A stretch of DNA of 64,000 bases from Tautonia sociabilis (GTDB lineage Bacteria > Planctomycetota > Planctomycetia > Isosphaerales > Isosphaeraceae): NCBI RefSeq assembly GCF_003977685.1, contig NZ_RYZH01000024.1:34478-98477 (forward strand), read 5' to 3'. A program made the translations under genes and the position numbers. Shown here in pieces: positions 8,968 through 17,209 of this stretch (position 1 is the stretch's first letter; the number at the start of each line of letters is the position of its first letter). The notes below the pieces were generated by a model. The model was not told where the DNA came from. It made no database searches and was given only the letters and a program-made list of their open reading frames with translations.

Positions 8968-11913
8968 ATGGGAGCGTCGTCCGAGTCCCGACGAAGCCGA
9001 TCCGTCCCCCCCTCGCCCCGAGGTCCGTCCGTGCCCACCGTTCCCGTGCCCTCCCGGGCCGATCGGGAGGCGAGCCCGAGGCCCGCCGACCCCGCCCGCC
9101 TCCGGCTGGCCGACGCGGCGATCCTGGTGGCTTTCGCCGCCCTCGCCTTCCTGCTCGGGGTCTTCCCCAACAAGGACGTCGACTTCTGGTGGCACCTGAG
9201 GACCGGCGACCTCATCCGGGAGACCGGCGAGATCCCCCGCACCGACCTCTACACCTACACCGTCCCCGATCGCCCCTGGGTCGATTTGCACTGGGGCTTC
9301 CAGGTCTTGCTGAGCCTTGGCTTCCAGGCCGGCGGCGGGCTCGACGGCGCCGGCGTCGCCTTCCTGAACGTGGCGAAGTGCGTCGTGACGACGCTCGCCG
9401 TCCTGCTGCTCGTCACCTCCCGGCGCCGGGACTGGCCCCTCTGGGCGATGGTCCCCGCCTGGCTGCCCGCCCTGGTCCTGCTCGGCGGCCGCATGTACAT
9501 CCGGCCCGAGACGATGACGCTGCTCTACATCGCCATCGTCCTCGCGGTCCTGTTCCGGTGGGAACAACGTCCCTGGCTGGGGTTCATCCTGCCCATTACC
9601 CAGGCCCTCTGGGTGAACACGCAAGGGCTGTTCGTGTTCGGGCCGATCCTGCTCGGGTTCGCTCTCATCGACGCCGCGCTCCGCCCCGGCGCCTTCGCCA
9701 GGGCCCGGCTCGGCTGGTGGCGGATCGCGCTGGCCGTCTCGGTCCTGGTCGGCGGGGCCTGCCTGCTCAACCCGTATGGCCTCCGGGGGGCCGCCTTCCC
9801 GCTTACCGACCTGCTCTTCGGCACGCTTCGCGACCCGATCTTCAAGGAGACGATCGCCGAGCTGAGCTCCATCCCCAAGCTCATCGCCGACTCCGCCGGC
9901 TATCCTCACTTCATGCTGCTTGTCCACCTGACGGTGGTCACGCTCGGCGGGCTGAGCTTCATCCTGCCGCTGCTCTGGCAGGGGGCCGTCCGCGTCGCCG
10001 ACCTGAGACGGGGCAAGGCCGAGGCGGTTGCTGCCGATCCCCCGAAGAAAACCCGGGGGAAGAAGGGGAAGGCCGCGGCCGGCTCCGGCTCCCGCAAGGG
10101 ATCGAAGGCCGATCCTCCCGAGGCAGGGGGATCGCTTCGGCCGTTCCGCCTGCTGTTGTTCCTCGCCTTCACGGCGCTGAGCTGGCAGGCGACTCGGAAC
10201 AGCCACCAGTTCGCCGCGGTCGTCGGCACCGTGACCGCCTGGAATCTCGGCGAGTGGGCCGCCGCCGTCCGACGCCGTCGGGAGGCGCTCGGCCGGGAGG
10301 CCTCCCCTCTGCTCTGGCCCCGGTTGACCGCCCTGGGAGCGACGGTGCTCCTGTTCGCCTTCGTGGCCAGCGGCGGCCTCTACGCCTCGGCCGAGGAGGG
10401 GAGGACGATCGGTCTGGGAGAGGAGCCCGCCTGGTTCCCGCACGACGCGGTGCGCTTCGCCGGCTCGGAGGGGCTTCCTCCCCGGTTCCTCGGCTTCCAC
10501 ATCGGCCATGATGCCCTGTTCATCTACCACCACGGACCCGGCAGGAAAGTGTTCGTCGACCCCCGGCTCGAGGTCATGGGGGCCGACCAGTACCGTCTTT
10601 ATACCGCCCTCAACGAGCAGATCGCCGACGACGCTCCCCGATCGCGCTGGCGGGCGCTCCTGGCGGAGAAGGCGGGCAACCCGGTGATCCTCGCCGACAA
10701 CGACCTCGCCACCCGGGTCGGGGTCACCCTGCTGCTCGACCCGGCCTGGCGGCTCTGCTGGTTCGACGAGGTTGCCTCGGTCTTCGTCCACGAGTCCGAC
10801 GCCCGGGAGGCCGGGACGCCGGCCGTCGACTTCCTCGCCCGGCACTTCGGCACCCAGGCCGACCCCTCCCCGCCGGTGCTCCCGGCCGAGTGGCGGGCGG
10901 CGACCAAGGGGCTGAGCAAGTTCGTCCTCGTGCTGATGGAGCAGCGCAACCGGCCCGATCAGGCCCAGCGGATGATCCCGCTGGGCCTGGACCGCTCCCG
11001 GGAGGCCCGCCGCCTCGACCCCGACGCCGCCGAGCCCTGGGCCTACGCCGCCGCCCTGGAGCTGGGCCGAGCGGTCGTCCCCGGCGTGTCGGCCCCCGAC
11101 CGCCGCTACCTGAAGCCCTTCGACCCCGTCCGGGATCTCCACGCCGCCCGGGTCGCCGCCTTCGCCCGCCAGGCCCTCCGCCGAGACCCCGACCAGCAGA
11201 TCGCCCTCTCGGCGCTGCTCGGCCTGGCGATCCAGTCCGGCATGGACGAGGTGGCCGTGCCGCTGCTGGAGCGGGCCGTCGCGCAGCCCCCTCGCTCCCG
11301 GACCCAGGCGACCGCCCGGGACGCCTACCGGGACCAGCTCGCCCTGCTCCGGGACCGCCTCGGCCGCGCTCCTCGCGTGGACGTCTCCAACGGCGACCGC
11401 ATCCGTCGCAGTGTCGCGGCCCTGCTCGAGTCCGGCCGAGTCGAGTCGGCCGCCGCGCTGCTGGAGGAGCAATACCCCCCCGCCGAGCGCGACTGGTCGA
11501 CCGCCGACCGCATCGCCTCCCTCTGGATGCTCCTCGGCTTCCCCGAGCGCGCCCGGGACTCCTGGCGATCGGTCGGCTCTCCGCCCGACCCCGCCCTCCG
11601 CCAGGCCCGGATCGCCGCCACCTACTACGCCGAGGACGCCCTCGACGCCGCCCGAGACGCCTACCGGCTTGCCCTCGACGGGGATGCCGACGGCTTCGAG
11701 GCGCACTACGGCCTCGCCCTGCTCGAGCATGACGCCGGCCGGGCCCCGGCCGCGCTTGCCGCCGCCCGGCTCGCGGCCGCCTCCGCGCCGGACGCCCCCT
11801 CCCGATCCGCCGCCGAGGCCCTGGCCCGACGGGTCGAGCCGTATGCCGCCGTCTCCTCTCGGCCCGACAGCTCGGGAGCCGAGTCGGGACGGCCGGCGCC
11901 CCCGTCGGGATGA
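8968..11913 (+). CDS. Multi-spanning membrane protein with C-terminal TPR-like region
   Basis: A 981-residue protein from the ATG at 8968, or 960 residues from the GTG at 9031. The first half is polytopic, with segments such as AAILVAFAALAFLLGVF, WAMVPAWLPALVLLGG, LYIAIVLAVLFRW, FVFGPILLGFALIDAAL and WRIALAVSVLVGGACLL. The motif NKDVDFWWHLRTGDLI just after the first helix recalls the acidic extracytoplasmic loop of planctomycete glycosyltransferase-like membrane proteins. A Lys-rich loop (about residues 340-380) is followed by further helices. From about residue 640 the sequence is Ala/Leu/Arg-rich and helical, with spaced ALELGRAV/ALSALLGLAI/AHYGLALLEHDAG patterns typical of TPRs. A -10-like TAAGAT at 8964-8969 would put the transcript start after the ATG, favouring the GTG start. 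The function is unknown; glycan transfer is a guess. Confidence 0.72.
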   Translation: MGASSESRRSRSVPPSPRGPSVPTVPVPSRADREASPRPADPARLRLADAAILVAFAALAFLLGVFPNKDVDFWWHLRTGDLIRETGEIPRTDLYTYTVPDRPWVDLHWGFQVLLSLGFQAGGGLDGAGVAFLNVAKCVVTTLAVLLLVTSRRRDWPLWAMVPAWLPALVLLGGRMYIRPETMTLLYIAIVLAVLFRWEQRPWLGFILPITQALWVNTQGLFVFGPILLGFALIDAALRPGAFARARLGWWRIALAVSVLVGGACLLNPYGLRGAAFPLTDLLFGTLRDPIFKETIAELSSIPKLIADSAGYPHFMLLVHLTVVTLGGLSFILPLLWQGAVRVADLRRGKAEAVAADPPKKTRGKKGKAAAGSGSRKGSKADPPEAGGSLRPFRLLLFLAFTALSWQATRNSHQFAAVVGTVTAWNLGEWAAAVRRRREALGREASPLLWPRLTALGATVLLFAFVASGGLYASAEEGRTIGLGEEPAWFPHDAVRFAGSEGLPPRFLGFHIGHDALFIYHHGPGRKVFVDPRLEVMGADQYRLYTALNEQIADDAPRSRWRALLAEKAGNPVILADNDLATRVGVTLLLDPAWRLCWFDEVASVFVHESDAREAGTPAVDFLARHFGTQADPSPPVLPAEWRAATKGLSKFVLVLMEQRNRPDQAQRMIPLGLDRSREARRLDPDAAEPWAYAAALELGRAVVPGVSAPDRRYLKPFDPVRDLHAARVAAFARQALRRDPDQQIALSALLGLAIQSGMDEVAVPLLERAVAQPPRSRTQATARDAYRDQLALLRDRLGRAPRVDVSNGDRIRRSVAALLESGRVESAAALLEEQYPPAERDWSTADRIASLWMLLGFPERARDSWRSVGSPPDPALRQARIAATYYAEDALDAARDAYRLALDGDADGFEAHYGLALLEHDAGRAPAALAAARLAAASAPDAPSRSAAEALARRVEPYAAVSSRPDSSGAESGRPAPPSG

Positions 11914-12013
11914 CGGTCGGGTCGGCCGACCCAGTCCGCCGGGAAGGCGTCGCGATCCCTTGGTGGAGGTTCCCCCGCCCTCGCCCCCGCCCTCACCGAT
12001 TGGGGTCGAGCAC

Positions 12014-12041
12014 GCCGGCCGGGCCGATGGGCCCGGCCGGC
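12014..12041. terminator. Bidirectional hairpin between convergent genes
   Basis: A perfect 12-bp stem, GCCGGCCGGGCC and its complement, closes a GATG loop. It lies between the convergent ends at 11913 and 12053. There is no U tract on either strand. Confidence 0.5.
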
Positions 12042-12052
12042 GGCCCGATCGG

Positions 12053-14083
12053 TCATCGGCTGAAGAAGGTCAGCAGCGTGTCCTGGATGAGCACGAAGGC
12101 CATCAGGGCCAGCAGGAAGAACAGGCCGAGGTAGGTGGGCAGCGCCTGCCACGATTCGGGCAGGGGACGGCCCCGGGCGGCCTCTCCGATGAGGAAGACC
12201 ATCCTCCCGCCGTCGAGCGGGGGGATGGGTAGGAAGTTGACGACGGCCAGGTTGATGCTGATGAACCCGATGAAGTAGAGGAACTCGACGAAGTTCACCC
12301 CGGCGAAGTCGTACATCGCCTTGGCGATCCGGATGGGCCCGGAGAGCCCCCGGGTGCCGACCTGCCCCTCGAAGAGGCGCTGGAGCAGGGTGTAGAACGA
12401 GGTGATCACCTGCAACGTCTCGGTGCCCGCCCGGCGGAGGGAGTCGGCCAGGGGCATGGGCGGGATCGGGACGGCGTCGACCTGAAGGTTCAGGCCGCGG
12501 GAGGGGTAGTACCAGCCGTCGACCGGCTCGGGAAGGATCGGCACGGGTTCATCCCGGCCGTCGATGGTCATGGCGATCGCCTGGGCCTGGAATCTCTGGG
12601 AGAAGTCGAAGGCGTAGACCCAGGAGTAGCGTTCGCCGAAGGACAGCTCCTCCACCCTGGGCTCCTCCTCTCCCTCCTCCAGCGGCCAGGTGAAGCGGAG
12701 CCCGGTGATCGCGTCTCCCGGCTTCAGGCCGGCCCGATCGGCCGGGGATCCTGGAATGACGCCGGCCACCTTCGGCTCGACGGCCATCGCCATGCCGATC
12801 GTGTCCACGGCCAGCGGAGCGTCGGGAGAGATGGCCGTGGACCACGACTCCCCCTCGACCGGCTCGACCACCAGGTCCTGCTCCTGGCCGTCGCGCAGGA
12901 CGGTCAGCGTGATCGAGGCGCCCACGCGATCGGCGGCCAGCGAGGGGAGCCGGATCGGGTCGTAGTCGACGTCTCCGTCGACGGCGACGATCACGTCCCC
13001 CTCCTCCAGTCCGGCCCGATCGGCCGGAGAATCGTTCCGCAGCGCGACGACGCGCCCGGGGGAGAGCCGCAGGCCGAAGTCGACGAAGCGATTGGGCGGG
13101 AGTGTCACCGAGCGGTTTCCCGCGTTCGGATCGCCGTCGTTGTCGGTTCGGGAGGAGCCGTTGGGATCCGAGGGGGCCGTCCGGAAGGTCAGCGGCACGG
13201 CTCGGTAGCGGTCGAGCAGGAGGTCGAGCTGGTAGGGGGTCTTCAGCTCGATCGGGTCGCCGTCCGGCGGCTCGACGGCGACGAGTCGGGCGCCGGGCTC
13301 GAACTGGCCCTCGGGCTCGCCGTCCAGGCCGGGAGGAGCGAGGAAGGGCTCGAACTCGGAGAGTCGCAGCGACCGAGGCAGGGCGACCCGGATCGTGGGC
13401 ATGTGCTCCAGCGGATCGCGCTCAGGCCGCACCGGGACGTCGAACGTCTGGCCGTCCCGGTTCACGGTGAAGGAGAGCACCTGACCCGGGCCGCTGTGGA
13501 CGACGATGCGCTTCAATTCCTCAAAGGTGATGTTCCGCTGGCCGTCGATGGCCTCGATGACGTCCCCGGTTCGCAACCCGGCGCGGTAGGCCGGGCCGCC
13601 AGCGCCGACGCCGCCGACGATCGCCGGGGCCTCCAGGCGGCCTCCCACGGTGTAGACCACGGTGAAGCAGATCACCCCGAGGATCACGTTCATGACCACG
13701 CCGGCCGAGATGATCGCCATCCGAGCCCAGACCGACTTGTTGAAGAACGCTCCCGGGTGGTTGGCGAGCGACGGCTCCCGGTCGGCCCGGGGCGGCCCCT
13801 CGGCGTCGGTCGCGCCGGGGGAGCCGGGGGCGGGCTCGGTCTGCCCCTCGTCCTCGCCCAGCATATGCACATAGCCGCCCAGCGGGACGGCGCCGAGGAC
13901 GTAGTCGGTTTCCTTGTAGCGGAAGAGGCGGACGAGCCGGGGAGGGAAGCCGATCGAGAAGGTCTTGACGTAGACCCCGTTCCACTTGGCCAGCAGGAAG
14001 TGGCCCAGCTCGTGCCAGAAAATCACGAACGAGATGCCCAGGACCGCCTTGATGATGGTCCAGATGGTGATCAGGGTGCCCAA
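12053..14083 (-). CDS. rseP: RIP site-2 metalloprotease RseP with three PDZ domains
   Basis: A 676-residue inner-membrane M50 protease that cuts substrates inside the membrane, classically anti-sigma factors. The zinc motif HELGH (H24, E25, H28) is in the first helix, followed by FSIGFPPRLVRLF and VPLGGYVHMLGED. The C-terminal active-site half carries NFLPIPPLDGGRM (the NxxPxxxLDG ligand motif). Three PDZ-like segments are seen: GGPAYRAGLRTGDVIEAIDG, SPADRAGLEEGDVIVAVDG and SPADRAGLKPGDAITGL; E. coli RseP has two. The protein is longer than the usual 420-450 residues because of this periplasmic insert. The start is probably the TTG at 14083, which overlaps the dxr end by 13 bp; no ATG or GTG occurs before the HELGH helix other than one inside it. 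dxr-rseP order is common in bacteria. Confidence 0.9.
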   Translation of the reverse strand: MGTLITIWTIIKAVLGISFVIFWHELGHFLLAKWNGVYVKTFSIGFPPRLVRLFRYKETDYVLGAVPLGGYVHMLGEDEGQTEPAPGSPGATDAEGPPRADREPSLANHPGAFFNKSVWARMAIISAGVVMNVILGVICFTVVYTVGGRLEAPAIVGGVGAGGPAYRAGLRTGDVIEAIDGQRNITFEELKRIVVHSGPGQVLSFTVNRDGQTFDVPVRPERDPLEHMPTIRVALPRSLRLSEFEPFLAPPGLDGEPEGQFEPGARLVAVEPPDGDPIELKTPYQLDLLLDRYRAVPLTFRTAPSDPNGSSRTDNDGDPNAGNRSVTLPPNRFVDFGLRLSPGRVVALRNDSPADRAGLEEGDVIVAVDGDVDYDPIRLPSLAADRVGASITLTVLRDGQEQDLVVEPVEGESWSTAISPDAPLAVDTIGMAMAVEPKVAGVIPGSPADRAGLKPGDAITGLRFTWPLEEGEEEPRVEELSFGERYSWVYAFDFSQRFQAQAIAMTIDGRDEPVPILPEPVDGWYYPSRGLNLQVDAVPIPPMPLADSLRRAGTETLQVITSFYTLLQRLFEGQVGTRGLSGPIRIAKAMYDFAGVNFVEFLYFIGFISINLAVVNFLPIPPLDGGRMVFLIGEAARGRPLPESWQALPTYLGLFFLLALMAFVLIQDTLLTFFSR

Positions 14084-15231
14084 CGCGCGACCTCCTGCCG
14101 GGCCCTTCGGTCGACCGCGTCGAGCGTCGCCAGCGAGGGCCTCGGATCGAACTCGTGGTGGTCCAGCGCCGCCCGGCAGGCGCGGGGGATATCGAGGAAG
14201 GCGATCTGGCCGTCGAGGAACCGCTGCACCGCCGCCTCGTTGGCCGCGTTCAGCGCCGCGCCGGCGGTACCGCCCCGCCTCATGACCTCGAAGCCGAGGT
14301 CGAGGCAGGGGAACGTCTCGCGGTCGGGGGGGTGAAAGTGCAGGGCGAGCGACCGGGTCAGGTCGAACCGGGGGCTTGGGCAGTCGAGCCGATCCGGGTA
14401 GGTCAGGGCGTACTGGATGGGCAGCCTCATGTCCGGCGGCGAGAGCTGCGCGACGACGCTGCCGTCGACGAACTCGACCATCGAATGCACGATGCTCTCG
14501 GGATGGACGACCACCTCGATCTGCTCCGGCCTCAGGTCGAACAGCCAGCGGGCCTCGATCACCTCCAGCGCCTTGTTCATCAGGGTCGCCGAGTCGATCG
14601 TGATCTTCGGCCCCATCCGCCAGGTCGGGTGCCGGAGGGCCTGCTCGGGGGTCACCCCCTCCAGCTCCCGCCGCGACTTGCCCCGGAACGGGCCGCCGGA
14701 GGAGGTGAGGATGACCCGCCGGACCTCCCGGGGCTGACCCGATTGAAGGCACTGGAAGATCGCTGAGTGTTCGCTGTCGACCGGCAGCAGGGGGGCGTTC
14801 CGCTCCCGGGCCAGCTCGGTGATCAACGGGCCGCCGACCACCAGGGTTTCCTTGTTCGCCAGGGCGACCGCCTTGCCCGCCTCCAGCGCCGCCCAGGTGC
14901 TCTCCAGGCCGGCGGCGCCGACGATGGCGGAGACGACCTTGTCGACCGCTGGCTCCTGGACCATCCGCACCAGGCCGTCCCGGCCGGCGAGGAGCTCAAC
15001 CGAGGTTCCCCGGAGCTGGCCGTCGACCCGGGCCGCGGCCTCCGGGTCGGTCAGGGCGACCCATCGCGGTTGGTGGCGCCGGGCCTGCTCGATCAGTTCC
15101 TCCCAGCTCGACCGGGCGGCCAGACCGAGGGCGCGGAGCCGACGGCGGTTGTCGTGCTCCAGCACACTGAGCGCGCTGCGGCCGATCGAGCCGGTCGAGC
15201 CGAGGATGACGACGTTCTGCGGATCGGCCAT
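14071..15231 (-). CDS. dxr: 1-deoxy-D-xylulose 5-phosphate reductoisomerase
   Basis: A 386-residue NADPH-dependent enzyme making 2-C-methylerythritol 4-phosphate, the committed step of the MEP isoprenoid pathway. Motifs are complete: GSTGSIGRSAL (cofactor loop), ALANKETLVVGG, PVDSEHSAIFQCLQ, LTSSGGPFRG, HPTWRMGPKITIDSATLMNK and HPESIVHSMVEFVDGSV. Length matches the family. The ATG at 15231 is six residues before the cofactor strand. A promoter is predicted at 15349-15378. The stop overlaps the rseP start, so the two are translated from one message. Isoprenoids made here would also supply the menaquinone tail for the mqnC pathway. Confidence 0.96.
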   Translation of the reverse strand: MADPQNVVILGSTGSIGRSALSVLEHDNRRRLRALGLAARSSWEELIEQARRHQPRWVALTDPEAAARVDGQLRGTSVELLAGRDGLVRMVQEPAVDKVVSAIVGAAGLESTWAALEAGKAVALANKETLVVGGPLITELARERNAPLLPVDSEHSAIFQCLQSGQPREVRRVILTSSGGPFRGKSRRELEGVTPEQALRHPTWRMGPKITIDSATLMNKALEVIEARWLFDLRPEQIEVVVHPESIVHSMVEFVDGSVVAQLSPPDMRLPIQYALTYPDRLDCPSPRFDLTRSLALHFHPPDRETFPCLDLGFEVMRRGGTAGAALNAANEAAVQRFLDGQIAFLDIPRACRAALDHHEFDPRPSLATLDAVDRRARQEVARWAP

Positions 15232-15348
15232 CGACGCCGCCCTGATTCCCCGATCGATCGGCCGGCGACCGGGGCGGCCGGCCTCCCGTCGCGTCGATCC
15301 CCAACGCCTTGCCGCGACGCGATCAACGCCTCGGCTCCGTCCCGAGGG

Positions 15349-15378
15349 ATTGTAGGGGATCCGCCCCCGGGCCGACAA
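15349..15378 (-). promoter_or_regulatory. Predicted promoter for dxr-rseP
   Basis: TTGTCG (15378-15373) and TACAAT (15354-15349) on the minus strand with an 18-bp spacer. The expected transcript would start about 110 bp before the dxr ATG. Confidence 0.55.
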
Positions 15379-15403
15379 GCCGGGCTCCTCGGCCGGGCTC
15401 CGC

Positions 15404-16372
15404 TCACGATCCCCCGGCGGCCAGGGCCGGTTCGACCTCGGCCATCGGGGCCGTCGAGCCGGCCAGGGCGACGATCTCCCGGTGCGAGAGCGGCCGGATC
15501 CCCAGCCCGAACTGGACGAAGGCCGACCGGACGAACCGCTGGGCGATCAGGCCCTGGCCGACGGTGCCCACGTGCCGGCCGTCGGCCAGGAACAGGTGGC
15601 CGGGCCCGTTGCCGGGCTCCTGGCGGTCGATCCAACGGCCCCCGACCCGCACGAAGCGGGGAAGCACCGCCTCCGCCACTCGGGCCTCCAACTCCAGGTC
15701 GGCCAGGCCCACACGGGCCGACCGTCGGACCAGCCCCCGAAGGCCGGCGTTGAACCGGCGGAGGGCCTGGCTCGCGGCGTCCAGCCGCCCCCGGTCGATC
15801 AGCCCCAGCGCCAGCCGATCCCGGATCTCCGGCAGCCCGCGCAGGCCCGGCACGGTGGCCACGATCACCCGAGCCGAGGGGGAGGCGTCAAGCAGCGTCC
15901 CCACGATCCGCTCGAGGTTCTCCCCCGCCCGGGAGGCGATCCCGGCCATCGTCGCTGGCGACCACGACCGATCCGGGTCCAGCGCCTCGATGAAGTCGTT
16001 GCCGCCGAGAAAGACGTAGGCCAGGTCGACCTCTCCCGAGGCGATCTGGGAGGCGAGCCCGGTGTGCTGCCCCTCGGCGATGCCGTCGTCGCTGGTCGCC
16101 CCGCTGCGGGCCCAGTTGAAGGCGAACCCCCGATGCCGGGGGGGGCCGAGGTCTTCCATCGAGAACGGACCGAAGTTCAGCCCCCGGGCCAGGGAGAGCA
16201 GCTCGACCCAGCTCAGGGCCGTCGCGCGGTCGGGCTCGTAGAAGCGGTACTCATCAGTGTAGCTGTCTCCGATCGCCCCCACCCCCCTCGGCACCGGCAA
16301 GCCGGGCCGGACCAGGGCCGGGACGGCCGAAGCGGCGATGCTGAGCGACAGTGAGCGGACCACAGCCCACAT
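15404..16372 (-). CDS. SGNH/GDSL-family hydrolase, exported
   Basis: A 322-residue esterase/lipase-type protein. The N-terminus MWAVVRSLSLSIAASAVPAL looks like a signal sequence. Block I is AIGDSYTDEYRFY (nucleophile Ser in GDSY), the conserved Gly/Asn blocks are NWARSGAT and VFLGGNDF, and a late DGRHVG/GHLFLADGRHV provides a candidate Asp-x-x-His pair. This is a typical planctomycete GDSL protein that may act on acylated glycans outside the cell; the substrate is unknown. The ATG at 16372 is chosen because the leader begins there, with GGAG about 10 bp upstream. An upstream extension of the frame is possible but Arg/Pro-rich. It lies 172 bp downstream of dxr's start region on the same strand but is not in the dxr transcript. 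Confidence 0.83.
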   Translation of the reverse strand: MWAVVRSLSLSIAASAVPALVRPGLPVPRGVGAIGDSYTDEYRFYEPDRATALSWVELLSLARGLNFGPFSMEDLGPPRHRGFAFNWARSGATSDDGIAEGQHTGLASQIASGEVDLAYVFLGGNDFIEALDPDRSWSPATMAGIASRAGENLERIVGTLLDASPSARVIVATVPGLRGLPEIRDRLALGLIDRGRLDAASQALRRFNAGLRGLVRRSARVGLADLELEARVAEAVLPRFVRVGGRWIDRQEPGNGPGHLFLADGRHVGTVGQGLIAQRFVRSAFVQFGLGIRPLSHREIVALAGSTAPMAEVEPALAAGGS

Positions 16373-17209
16373 GGGGAGAAACTCCGGAGGTGCGATCGCA
16401 ATGCGCGTCGTTCCGGCCCTCCGTGTGCCATCGTCGTCCTGCTCCGTCCGGGGAACTCGGGGCAGGGGGCGTTGCACCCCTCGTGCCGGCCGATCACGAT
16501 TCGACTCGATCCACCTCGCCCTCGGGCGGGGGCATCGGGGTCGGTCCACCAAGTCTATCATAAGCCGCGTTCGCCCGAGGGGAGGGCCGATCCTCCGTCG
16601 GGCGTCCTCCCGGCCGATCCTCCCCCGGCTCGGCCCTTGAGGCCGGCCGCCCCCCGGTATCCAAGGGGGCCGGCTCGGCCCCCCGTCGGAGCGGCGTCGC
16701 CCCCCGGGACGGCCCGGCCGCACCTCGATTTCGAGGGAGGTCCGCGGGACCAGGACACGCGATCGAGGCCTGGCCTTCCTCCTGTCCTGCGCCCTCCTCG
16801 CCCCGGGCTCGCTCCGGGCCGACGACGCTCCCCACCTCGCCTGACCAGGCGAACGTGCCCAAGGGCTCTGGTGCTCCCAGCAGCAGTAGGCCGTCAACGG
16901 GGAGGACCAGCCCGACCCGACCCATTCAGCCCGCTTCGGGGTCATGCGTGAGGAGCGGCTCGACCCGATCGGCGTTGAGCTGATCCTGACCTCCCCGGCG
17001 GAGCCCTCGGGGCCTTAGCGCAGCCCGACCGATTCCTTCCTCGACCGCCTCGACCCGTCGAAGCCCGCCGGCTGAGGACCGGGCCGGCCGGGCCGCTTGT
17101 CGCCGAGAGGGGGGAGCCGTAAAGTCGACGATGGCATCGGCCGCCCGGAGTGGATTCCGGGCCCGGCCGTCGAGGACGCCTGCCCACGAGCGAGAAGGAC
17201 CGCGAGACG
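16373..17209. other. Gene-free stretch with a possible decayed exported-protein gene
   Basis: No intact gene is seen. On the plus strand 16759-16842 encodes a leader-like run (GLAFLLSCALLAPGSLRA then DDAPHLA) that has no start codon and ends in TGA. Scattered short frames follow up to 17018. This looks like the remnant of a secreted protein gene. The right end holds the promoter of the FG-GAP gene (17097-17125). Confidence 0.35.
17097..17125 (+). promoter_or_regulatory. Predicted promoter for the FG-GAP gene
   Basis: TTGTCG (17097-17102) and TAAAGT (17120-17125) with a 17-bp spacer. The transcript would have a leader of about 78 bases before the ATG at 17210. Confidence 0.5.

Noticed and set aside
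8611..11730. Open frame of about 1000 codons on the minus strand, antisense to the TM/TPR gene
   Set aside because: Gly/Arg/Pro/Glu-rich translation with no family similarity; long antisense frames are expected in DNA of this GC content.
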